Positions 1 through 5,439 of a stretch of DNA of 5,439 nucleotides are shown piece after piece. This stretch comes from Alphaproteobacteria bacterium (GTDB taxonomy: Bacteria; Pseudomonadota; Alphaproteobacteria; Rs-D84), in the NCBI GenBank assembly GCA_009785765.1, contig WQVP01000030.1, positions 1 through 5,439 on the forward strand, given 5' to 3'. Every line of letters begins with the position of its first letter. Within the stretch, counting starts at the first letter, position 1. The notes beneath the pieces are model-generated. The model was not told the DNA's origin. It did no database searches and worked only from the letters and a program-made list of their open reading frames with translations. Made by a program: the position numbers and the translations under genes.

Positions 1-529
1 CAATCCATTCGCGCCAATAGTTTGTATGAAGGTCTTCGCAAAGATAAACCCCATCGTCTGCGATTTTATCATAACATTCTTTAAAGGTGTTTATTTGTTG
101 CTTGGTCGTATGGCCACCGTCATCAATCAATATGTCAATCTTTGGAAGTCTTTGCATAAGTTCACGCATAAATGTGGGGCATGATTGATCGCCAATATAT
201 ACATGAATTCCATTCTTGTCATCTCTGTGTTTAAGCGCACTTGGGTCAATATCAAGCCCGAACACAGTTGCATTTTTCCCAAAATATTTTTTCCACATAC
301 GCATACTGCCGCCCTGGTCAACGCCGATTTCAAGTATATTAACTTTGCGACCACGATACTTTGCAAAATGCCTTTCATAGATTTGAAAATAATGGTGCCA
401 TTTATGAATAGACTCATCTTTATTTTGCAAAAACATATCATACAGATAATCTCGTGGCGTGGATTTTTTGCAAAAAGGTAATGCCAAAACCATACGTTTC
501 ATAAACTCTGACCTTCTTTTAAAAATCAT
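1..529 (-). CDS. Class I SAM-dependent methyltransferase, probable sugar O-methyltransferase (3' end outside window)
   Basis: Reading leftward from the ATG at 529-527, the frame stays open for 176 codons to the window edge. The protein has a Rossmann SAM-binding motif I at about residues 58-68 (ILEIGVDQGGS), a following acidic strand (VFGLDIDP, about 80-87), then IGDQ, IDILIDDGGHT and, near the cut, DGVYLCEDLHTNYW. In established families, the IDDG(G/S)H and EDLHT(S/N)YW pair is typical of the MycE/CmcI-like group, which includes macrolide-sugar O-methyltransferases using a metal ion. O-methylation of a glycan sugar is therefore inferred, with the acceptor unknown. The ATG overlaps the TGA of the RgpF-family gene (ATGA), which suggests translational coupling, and AAAGG lies 7 bases upstream (537-541). 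An ATG at 502-500 with AGAAGG before it is a second possible start. The catalytic C-terminus is not visible. Confidence 0.87.
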   Translation of the reverse strand, partial: MIFKRRSEFMKRMVLALPFCKKSTPRDYLYDMFLQNKDESIHKWHHYFQIYERHFAKYRGRKVNILEIGVDQGGSMRMWKKYFGKNATVFGLDIDPSALKHRDDKNGIHVYIGDQSCPTFMRELMQRLPKIDILIDDGGHTTKQQINTFKECYDKIADDGVYLCEDLHTNYWREWI

Positions 530-1488
530 AAATATACCTTTATTGGAATTATTTTAAAAACCCGAATTATTAAAAGTTTTTTATCAGATGATATTTTTGC
601 ACTTATTAATGTTATGCGCCAAAGTTTCGCCTTCCATAAATGTGTATATTTTCTGACAATTTCATTGCGTTTAATATTTTGAATAAAAGGATACTGTAAT
701 TCAGTTGGAATAAATTTTCCGCATTTGCGGATGATGTTTGTATTATTCATGGCTTGCTTTTTTATAAAAGGCATTCCGCGTGATAATGTTTTTATAGGCT
801 TTTTGTATATATACGCCCCGGTAAATTTTTTCTCAAAGACGCACAACTTAAACCCATGTTTTATGATTAACTGGGAAAGTCCGACTTCGTATTTCATTAT
901 TATGTCAGTTTTCAATTCTTGTCTTTTTATGCCTTGCATGAAATTGGCAAACCAATTGGAATTAAATATAGCGGGCGATAATCCAACAAACCATGATTGG
1001 ATATGTTCTCTCCAATGCTCTATGTATAGTCTTTTTGCCATTTTATCAAATTTATTTTCATGAAGTTTTATCATGCCCAACGCATCACATCCGCTTTGTT
1101 CAAGATTTAAAATAATTGGCCCAAGCGGACACACCGGCCCATACACAGAATCATTTGCCAAATAAACCCAATCATAATTCTTTAATATATTTTTATCTTT
1201 TGCCCATAAAAATCCACGTTTATATGAACCAAAGTCATATTCATTATGTCGGCCGGTTATGGTGTGAATTATATTTGGAATATTTTTTATTTTGGAAATC
1301 TCGGACGGCTCGGTATCACAGTCTGTTATAAAAATAATATCGCCCAGCGCCGACAAAGCGTTTAAATACCAAACAACAGTGTCATCAATAAGACAATCTT
1401 TATCAAAGCTTGCGAATATAAAAAGGCGACGGGTCATGATGCGAATTATATCTTTTGGATATCGTATTCGCATCAGGAACAAATTCAT
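526..1488 (-). CDS. RgpF-family (rhamnan synthesis protein F) glycosyltransferase
   Basis: This gene encodes 320 residues recognisable as the rhamnan synthesis F / RgpF family, whose members extend rhamnose-rich or related surface polysaccharides on the cytoplasmic side. Visible hallmarks are RLFIFASFDKDCLIDD (about 21-36), the strand GDIIFITDCD, NEYDFGSYKRGF (82-93), DWVYLANDSVYGPVCPLGPI (106-125), HIQSWFVGLSPAIF (162-175) and a C-terminal RGMPFIKK (237-244). After that comes a basic, hydrophobic tail (about 283-320) that may touch the membrane. The ATG at 1488 lies 9 bases after the antiporter stop and has no clear Shine-Dalgarno. Family alignments usually begin just before the FIFASFD strand, so the ATG at 1437-1435 (residue 18) is an equally plausible start. 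The gene sits second in a kef-rgpF-methyltransferase operon and overlaps the next start by 4 bases. The sugar specificity cannot be told from sequence; rhamnose is the family precedent only. Confidence 0.88.
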   Translation of the reverse strand: MNLFLMRIRYPKDIIRIMTRRLFIFASFDKDCLIDDTVVWYLNALSALGDIIFITDCDTEPSEISKIKNIPNIIHTITGRHNEYDFGSYKRGFLWAKDKNILKNYDWVYLANDSVYGPVCPLGPIILNLEQSGCDALGMIKLHENKFDKMAKRLYIEHWREHIQSWFVGLSPAIFNSNWFANFMQGIKRQELKTDIIMKYEVGLSQLIIKHGFKLCVFEKKFTGAYIYKKPIKTLSRGMPFIKKQAMNNTNIIRKCGKFIPTELQYPFIQNIKRNEIVRKYTHLWKAKLWRITLISAKISSDKKLLIIRVFKIIPIKVYL

Positions 1489-1497
1489 AATTGCGGG

Positions 1498-3201
1498 TTA
1501 TTTATTTCGGGATAAAATTTCTGAAAGCGTTTTATAGTTGTCCGCACGAAGCCGTACCAAAAGCGTTTCAATCGTTGAAGCCGGCACCCCGATTGCGCTC
1601 ATGGCCTGTTCGCCAAGCATAAACGATGATTCTATGGTTTCAGGCAGGGCCAGCTTTACACCTTCTTTATGAAGTATATCCGCCTCTATCATATTTCGTG
1701 CACGTGCAAATATTCGCACAGTTTTGGACAGGCGTTTTATTGCACGCACCGTGGATTTTGCAATATGTGCATTGTCCAATGCAATTATAACTGCACGTGT
1801 TTTTCCTTTTTTAAACCCAAGTTCAGTCAAAACATTCGGCTTTGTCGTATCGCCATAAAACACGTTAAAGCCATCCGCTCGTGCACGCACAACGGTGTCA
1901 ACGTTCATATCAATTGCGGCGTATGGTATATTTTGTGATTCCATCATACGTGCCACAGTTTGCCCAACACGACCAAATCCGCATATTATAACAGTTGGCT
2001 GTATTTGGGTTATTTCATTTAATTTATTCGCCCGCTTTACATCAATCAATTTTCCAGATTCATAAAGTCTGTCATAAACACCCAAAAGAATTGGCGATGC
2101 AATCATGGATATAATTATTATTGCGATTAATATTTCGTTGTGCGCAAAAGGTATGGCTTCTATGCCGCTTTGCCGCATCATTTGAAGTATAAGTAATCCA
2201 AATTCGCCGCCCTGGGCCAGCATTAATGCAATTAATGTTGCCTCTCTTGTATGAACACCACGAATTTTTGCAACCATATAAATTGCCGCAAATTTCAGAG
2301 CAATTAAAAGCACTGCGCCGCCCAGGACTATTAAAATGCTTTCACGTAAAAACGGAATATTCATCCCCATGCCAAGTGCTATGAAAAAGAATGAAAGGAA
2401 AAGAATTCGGTATGGCGCAATATCTGTTTGTACTTGGTGTCGGTACAGCGTTTCACTTAACATCATACCGCCCAAAAACGCACCCATCGCCGGCGGAAGA
2501 CCGATAAGGTCAGCAATAACAACCCATCCAATTATGTTCAGGAATATTGCAATTAAAAAGGCTTCACGTGATTTTATGCGTGATATATGATCCATAAGTG
2601 GCTGTACAACCATGCGGCCGATAATTACAACGCCGATTATAAAACCAACAGACATAACAAAAATATCAATGACTGATGCGCCAAGGTTTAACCCGGTGCC
2701 TGCGAATATCGGAATCATCGCCAAAAGCGGTATGGCAAGCAAGTCTTGGAATAAAAGTATAGAAAATGTTTGCCGCCCCATTGGGGTTTGTAATTCATTA
2801 CGCTCGCCCAAAAGGTCAAGATTATTACCACTTGATGACATAGCCAAAAGCAAACACACCATCAAGGTCCCAAGTACGGTCCACGTGGTTATTCCAAAAA
2901 GTATCGGGAAAAGAATGGCGACGACCATTAAAACCTGGGCCGCTCCGAATCCGAAAATTGTTTGCCGCATTTGCCAAAGCCGCCTGGTGTTTAATTCAAG
3001 ACCCATGGTGAACCATAGGAACATAATGCCTATGCCGCCCAAGAATTCCCAGGTTTCAGATAATTCCCAAAGCCCCAGGCCGTATGGCCCTGTTAAAATA
3101 CCGGCCAATAAAAATGCAAGCAAAGTGCCAACTCTGGCAAGGCGCAGAAAATAAATAGACGCAAAAATGATGCTTAATATTATAAGTATTGATATATTCA
3201 T
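1498..3201 (-). CDS. Kef/CPA2-type monovalent cation:proton antiporter with RCK NAD-binding domain
   Basis: The call is a 567-residue inner-membrane protein. Residues 1 to about 378 form a Na+/H+-exchanger core of roughly 12-13 hydrophobic segments, and about 402-475 form a TrkA-N/RCK domain. Core motifs are MGLELNTRRLWQMRQTIFG (66-84), GRQTFSILLFQDLLAIPLL (142-160, with the family ion-site Asp at 153) and LAQGGEFGLLIL (329-339 region). The RCK domain opens with VIICGFGRVGQ (404-414, GxGxxG) and has the acidic AID at 429-431 and YGDTT at 449-453. E. coli KefB/KefC are about 600-620 residues, so this is slightly short, and no TrkA-C domain is evident. The start at 3201 has a purine-rich AGAGAGAAG ahead of it and a promoter just upstream. 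The longer reading from 3273 adds 24 residues but would erase both, so it was not used. Two conserved stretches are atypical (see findings). The role is K+ (or Na+) efflux in exchange for H+, by family; glutathione control is doubtful here. Confidence 0.93.
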   Translation of the reverse strand: MNISILIILSIIFASIYFLRLARVGTLLAFLLAGILTGPYGLGLWELSETWEFLGGIGIMFLWFTMGLELNTRRLWQMRQTIFGFGAAQVLMVVAILFPILFGITTWTVLGTLMVCLLLAMSSSGNNLDLLGERNELQTPMGRQTFSILLFQDLLAIPLLAMIPIFAGTGLNLGASVIDIFVMSVGFIIGVVIIGRMVVQPLMDHISRIKSREAFLIAIFLNIIGWVVIADLIGLPPAMGAFLGGMMLSETLYRHQVQTDIAPYRILFLSFFFIALGMGMNIPFLRESILIVLGGAVLLIALKFAAIYMVAKIRGVHTREATLIALMLAQGGEFGLLILQMMRQSGIEAIPFAHNEILIAIIIISMIASPILLGVYDRLYESGKLIDVKRANKLNEITQIQPTVIICGFGRVGQTVARMMESQNIPYAAIDMNVDTVVRARADGFNVFYGDTTKPNVLTELGFKKGKTRAVIIALDNAHIAKSTVRAIKRLSKTVRIFARARNMIEADILHKEGVKLALPETIESSFMLGEQAMSAIGVPASTIETLLVRLRADNYKTLSEILSRNK

Positions 3202-3214
3202 GTCTTCTCTCTTT
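3202..3214 (-). promoter_or_regulatory. Short leader and ribosome binding site of the antiporter gene
   Basis: Between the predicted transcription start (about 3214) and the ATG at 3201 the transcript would read AAAGAGAGAAGAC. The AGAGAGAAG purine run is the only Shine-Dalgarno candidate and decides for the start at 3201 over the upstream in-frame ATG at 3273. The leader would be only about 13 bases, so little room exists for leader-based regulation. Confidence 0.55.
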
Positions 3215-3220
3215 GAGGGT

Positions 3221-3249
3221 ATTATACCATAAATCAACTTGAATTTATA
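3221..3249 (-). promoter_or_regulatory. Extended -10 sigma70-type promoter for the kef-rgpF-methyltransferase operon
   Basis: On the minus strand a perfect TATAAT (3226-3221) is preceded by TG one base away (TGGTATAAT), the extended -10 arrangement that can work without a good -35. The hexamer at the 17-base position (3249-3244, TATAAA) matches TTGACA at only 3 of 6 positions. The -10 lies within a perfect 5+1+5 dyad (GGTAT-T-ATACC on the plus strand, 3218-3228), which might be an operator or simply reflect the symmetry of the hexamer. The candidate -35 overlaps the -35 of the opposite promoter. Confidence 0.65.
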
Positions 3250-3267
3250 AGCATATAGGATTATAAT
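3239..3267 (+). promoter_or_regulatory. Sigma70-type promoter for the Stealth-tupA-GT2 operon, predicted leaderless
   Basis: TTGAAT (3239-3244) is followed by a 17-base spacer and a perfect TATAAT (3262-3267). This is a near-consensus sigma70 arrangement. The expected transcription start, about 7 bases past the -10, falls on or within a base or two of the A of the ATG at 3274. No Shine-Dalgarno precedes that ATG. The upstream neighbour is divergent, so the right-hand operon needs a promoter in or near this gap. Confidence 0.7.
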
Positions 3268-3273
3268 TGCCAA

Positions 3274-4245
3274 ATGAAAAACAAAAAAATAGACTTGGTA
3301 TATCTTTGGGTTGACGGAAGCGATCCAAAATGGATTCGTAGAAAGAATAAATTCTTAAAGTCTGTCGGACTTGCCGAAATTCCAGAGGCCGCACATAGAT
3401 ATAAAGACAATGATGAATTAAAATATTCGCTTCGGTCTGTGGAAAAATTTGCGCCTTGGATTAATCATATTTTTATTATAACAGATGACCAAGTGCCCGC
3501 ATGGCTTAATACAAAGCATCCAAAAATCACAATCGTTGATCATACAGATATTATTCCCAAAAAATATCTTCCGGTGTTTTCCCCAAGGCCACCATTGGTC
3601 AGTCTTTCCAAGATTCCCGGCCTGTCTGAATACTTTTTATTGGCCGATGATGATATGCTTTTCGGGAATTATACAACGCCAGATTATTTTTTTACAGCGG
3701 ACGATAAAGTAAAAGTTCATGGCAAGTCATACAGCATGAAGAAATTTATAAAAAATTCTGCGCCACGTATCAACAGCGGGGATTATATCAAAGCAATAAT
3801 GAATGCGAAAACTCTTATCCGTGAAATACATGGTGATTCTCATAACTATGAGTGGGAGCCCAGCCACAACATAACTGGATATAAAAAATCATCTGTGGAA
3901 TCGGCATACAATCACCCAAAAATAAACAAAGCGATTGAGATAACATATAAAAGCAAAATAAGGGGACGGGACGATTTATCACAGGTTATATTCCAAGAAT
4001 ATATGTTGGCCAATGATATTGCGCACCTTGAACTTGTGCCAAAGTTTGGAATAAAAAATATTATTGAAAAATTTAAAGGTAATATTTCACGTGCATATCA
4101 GGCAAAGAAGATTAAAAAAAGACTATTTATGCCTTGGCCGAAATTGTTTTGTGTAAATAATAGTGGCATGCACCCAAGGATTGATAAGTATAATAATAAA
4201 GTGCTTTCCAAAATGTTTCCAAAAAAATCAAGTTTTGAGGTGTAA
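3274..4245 (+). CDS. Stealth-family protein, hexose-1-phosphate (sugar-phosphate) transferase
   Basis: This is a 323-residue protein with the four Stealth conserved regions in order. CR1 is IDLVYLWVDGSDPKW (6-20). CR2 runs from HRYKDNDELKYSLRSVEKFA (41-60) through INHIFIITDDQVPAWLN (63-79) to IPGLSEYFLLADDDMLFG (114-131). CR3 covers about 199-249 (HNITGYKKSSVESAYNHP, later RGRDDLSQVIFQEYMLA). CR4 is LFCVNN then MFPKKSSFE near the end (291-322). Characterised Stealth enzymes move a hexose-1-phosphate from a nucleotide sugar to a growing glycan, giving phosphodiester linkages in capsules such as those of meningococci. The same cytoplasmic role is inferred here, with the sugar unknown. CR1 begins at residue 6, so the ATG at 3274 must be the start although no ribosome binding site precedes it. 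The usual FNS-x-AIE stretch of CR2 is replaced by FSPRPPLV (102-109). It is first in its operon, 3 bases before the TupA-type gene. Confidence 0.92.
   Translation: MKNKKIDLVYLWVDGSDPKWIRRKNKFLKSVGLAEIPEAAHRYKDNDELKYSLRSVEKFAPWINHIFIITDDQVPAWLNTKHPKITIVDHTDIIPKKYLPVFSPRPPLVSLSKIPGLSEYFLLADDDMLFGNYTTPDYFFTADDKVKVHGKSYSMKKFIKNSAPRINSGDYIKAIMNAKTLIREIHGDSHNYEWEPSHNITGYKKSSVESAYNHPKINKAIEITYKSKIRGRDDLSQVIFQEYMLANDIAHLELVPKFGIKNIIEKFKGNISRAYQAKKIKKRLFMPWPKLFCVNNSGMHPRIDKYNNKVLSKMFPKKSSFEV
4237..4242 (+). promoter_or_regulatory. Ribosome binding site of the TupA-type gene
   Basis: GAGGTG lies 6 bases before the ATG at 4249 and overlaps the last codons of the Stealth gene. It is the clearest Shine-Dalgarno in the window and fixes the start. 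It contrasts with the absence of one before the Stealth gene. Confidence 0.75.
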
Positions 4246-4248
4246 TTT

Positions 4249-5238
4249 ATGTTGAAAAATCTATACGGCTTAATAAGATATCATTGGATTCGTCGTATGC
4301 GAAAAGTGTTTCCGCAATCAAGAGGCAACATAAGGTTCTTTCTTGAATACAAGTTTCGGAAAAACATGGGTATAGAAATAGACCTTGATAATCCAAAAAC
4401 ATTTAATGAAAAGATTGAATGGTTGAAATTTAATTACCATAATCCTTTGCTTACAAAGTGTGCTGATAAAGTTATGGCACGTGAATATATAAAGGATACA
4501 GTCGGCGAAAAATATCTTGTGGAATCTTTGGGTGCGTGGGACAGCGCAGACGATATAGATTTTGACGCATTGCCCGAACAATTTGTGTTAAAAGTAAATC
4601 ATGGCTGTAAGCAAAATATTATTCATCGCAGCGGCCCGGTTGACGTAAAGAAATACAGGCGAAAATTAAATATGTGGTTGTCGCCCAACCGCAATCATTA
4701 TATTATTCATCGCAGCGGCCCGGTTGACGTAAAGAAATACAGGCGAAAATTAAATATGTGGTTGTCGCCCAACCGCAATCATTATTTTCAATCATTTGAA
4801 TGGCAGTATAAAAATATAAAACCAAAAATTCTGGGCGAGACATATGTCAAAGAAATGGATGACTCTACGGGAGAATATGAATTTTTTTGTTTGTCTGGAA
4901 ATCCAGAGTTTATATTACTTCGTGATTATGCGCGCGGCCGGCGAAATTTAAATTATCTTGATAAAGATTACAAAAAAATGCCGTTTTACAGGCGTTATAA
5001 GAATTCGGATAATATTCCGCCAAAGCCGAAAGAGTTAAAGGAAATGCTTTCTATTTGTAAAAAATTGGCAAAGCCTTTTCCTCTTGTTCGTATAAATATA
5101 ATAAAAACAAGTGATGGCCTAAAAGTTAACGAATTGACATTTACGCCGGGAAATGGATATGACGCATTTGTTCCGAACAAGTATGATTTATATTTTGGTA
5201 AAATGATTAAGCTTCCAAAGCCAATAATTGAAAAATAA
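4249..5238 (+). CDS. TupA-like ATP-grasp protein carrying an internal 28-residue tandem duplication
   Basis: This 329-residue protein matches the ATP-grasp TupA family (named after teichuronopeptide biosynthesis protein TupA, often annotated as glycosyltransferase). Signature stretches are NPKTFNEKIEWLKF (48-61), LTKCADKVMAREYI (68-81), EKYLVESLGAWDSADDIDF (87-105), QFVLKVNHGCKQN (111-123), WQYKNIKPKILGETYV (185-200), EYEFFCLSGNPEFILL (209-224) and a C-terminal VNELTFTPGNGY (293-304). The last likely holds metal/ATP ligands such as E295. TupA relatives are thought to ligate an amino acid or amine, or otherwise modify a surface polymer; the actual reaction is not established. Residues 124-151 are repeated exactly as 152-179. 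Family members have one copy, so the ancestral protein would be about 301 residues. Whether the enlarged protein is active is unknown. Its start has a GAGGTG site, and it sits between the Stealth and GT2 genes in one operon. Confidence 0.88.
   Translation: MLKNLYGLIRYHWIRRMRKVFPQSRGNIRFFLEYKFRKNMGIEIDLDNPKTFNEKIEWLKFNYHNPLLTKCADKVMAREYIKDTVGEKYLVESLGAWDSADDIDFDALPEQFVLKVNHGCKQNIIHRSGPVDVKKYRRKLNMWLSPNRNHYIIHRSGPVDVKKYRRKLNMWLSPNRNHYFQSFEWQYKNIKPKILGETYVKEMDDSTGEYEFFCLSGNPEFILLRDYARGRRNLNYLDKDYKKMPFYRRYKNSDNIPPKPKELKEMLSICKKLAKPFPLVRINIIKTSDGLKVNELTFTPGNGYDAFVPNKYDLYFGKMIKLPKPIIEK
4616..4785 (+). repeat. Perfect in-frame 84-bp tandem duplication within the TupA-type gene
   Basis: Every base from 4616 to 4701 equals the base 84 positions further on (86 matches in a row). 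This gives two tandem 84-bp units with 2 bases (AT) of shared junction sequence. The match stops at 4615/4699 (a versus t) on the left and 4702/4786 (a versus t) on the right. Since 84 is 28 codons, the reading frame is kept. Each copy encodes a segment starting IIHRSGPVD and ending SPNRNHY. There are no synonymous differences between copies. Confidence 0.98.
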
Positions 5239-5250
5239 AAAGAAATATTA

Positions 5251-5439
5251 ATGAAAAATATAAAAGTATCAATAATAGTGCCCGTCTATAATGCCGGGCT
5301 ATATTTAACGCCAGCATTACAATCTGTGCAGAATCAGACCTTTGAAGATTGGGAGTGTATTTGTATTAATGATGGAAGCACCGATGACAGTGAACAAATA
5401 ATCAAAGAATATGTAAATGGTGATTCAAGATTCAAATTA
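5251..5439 (+). CDS. GT2-family glycosyltransferase (N-terminal 63 residues, 3' end outside window)
   Basis: The frame is open from the ATG at 5251 to the window edge. It shows the classic GT-A start: KVSIIVPVYNAGLYLTPAL (5-23), SVQNQTFEDWECICIND (25-41) and DGSTDDS (41-47). The DGSTD aspartate is part of the nucleotide-sugar binding site. The family transfers a sugar from a nucleotide donor to a cytoplasmic acceptor. Donor and acceptor cannot be read from the N-terminus. The DxD motif and the acceptor domain lie beyond the edge. The gene starts 12 bases after the TupA-type stop, with only a weak AAAAGAAA as ribosome binding site, and is probably co-transcribed with the two genes before it. 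Confidence 0.9.
   Translation, partial: MKNIKVSIIVPVYNAGLYLTPALQSVQNQTFEDWECICINDGSTDDSEQIIKEYVNGDSRFKL

Noticed and set aside
127..441. A 104-codon minus-strand open frame starting MICFCKIKMS
   Set aside because: It is in another frame of the methyltransferase gene. The true frame carries the SAM motif ILEIGVDQGGS and the IDDGGHT motif.
2612..3154. A 180-codon open frame on the plus strand, opposite the antiporter gene
   Set aside because: It lies wholly antisense to well-conserved Kef transmembrane segments, has low-complexity basic content, and no recognisable domain. It is a shadow of the coding pattern.
3202..3273. A 24-residue N-terminal extension of the antiporter from an ATG at 3273
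   Set aside because: It has no Shine-Dalgarno, would place coding sequence over the predicted promoter, and Kef proteins normally start right at the first membrane segment, as the 3201 start does.
3283..3289. A run of seven A bases near the Stealth start (another at 4221-4227) as a possible phase-variation tract
   Set aside because: Seven-base A runs are expected by chance in an AT-rich genome and encode ordinary lysine codons. Nothing indicates length variation.
4318..4581. An 87-codon minus-strand frame opposite the TupA-type gene
   Set aside because: It is antisense to conserved TupA motifs (TFNEKIEWL and others), with no ribosome site or recognisable product.
4616..4785. The 84-bp repeats as a CRISPR-like or mobile-element repeat
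   Set aside because: There are only two copies, with no spacer, within a conserved protein and in frame. The sequence belongs to the TupA family itself, so this is an internal duplication.

Overview
The window is a fully coding, AT-rich segment of a bacterial surface-polysaccharide locus, with a cation/proton antiporter gene in its middle. Six protein-coding genes are visible, two of them cut by the window ends. They lie in two divergent units that start from a 72-base gap at 3202-3273. The envelope-glycan gene content suggests a low-GC, probably Gram-negative bacterium. An uncultured host-associated Pseudomonadota member would fit, but the sequence alone does not fix the taxon.

Left unit, minus strand, 3201 down to 1: a Kef-type (CPA2) antiporter with a C-terminal NAD-binding RCK domain; then, after 9 bases, an RgpF-family (rhamnan synthesis protein F) glycosyltransferase; then, with a 4-base ATGA overlap, a class I SAM-dependent methyltransferase of the MycE/CmcI-like sugar O-methyltransferase type that runs off the left edge. 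The tight spacing indicates one operon, transcribed from an extended -10 promoter just ahead of the antiporter.

Right unit, plus strand, 3274 to 5439: a Stealth-family hexose-1-phosphate transferase; a TupA-type ATP-grasp protein 3 bases later; and, after 12 bases, the N-terminal 63 residues of a GT2 (GT-A) glycosyltransferase that runs off the right edge. The sigma70-like promoter (TTGAAT, 17-base spacer, TATAAT) sits so close to the Stealth ATG that the mRNA is predicted to be leaderless.

Taken together, the glycan genes suggest a polymer or oligosaccharide with phosphodiester-linked sugars (Stealth), ordinary glycosidic linkages (GT2, RgpF), possible ATP-dependent amide or other ligation (TupA) and sugar O-methylation (methyltransferase). 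The specific product is not determinable from this window.

The most striking observation is an exact 84-bp tandem duplication inside the TupA gene (4616-4785). It is in frame, adds 28 residues next to the ATP-binding region, and has no base difference between copies. It is either a very recent event, a reversible length variant, or an assembly artefact. Other points of interest are the leaderless and overlapping divergent promoters, and atypical residues in two conserved stretches of the Kef protein and one of the Stealth protein. No RNA gene, CRISPR array, insertion sequence or terminator was found, and there is no gene-free stretch longer than 72 bases.
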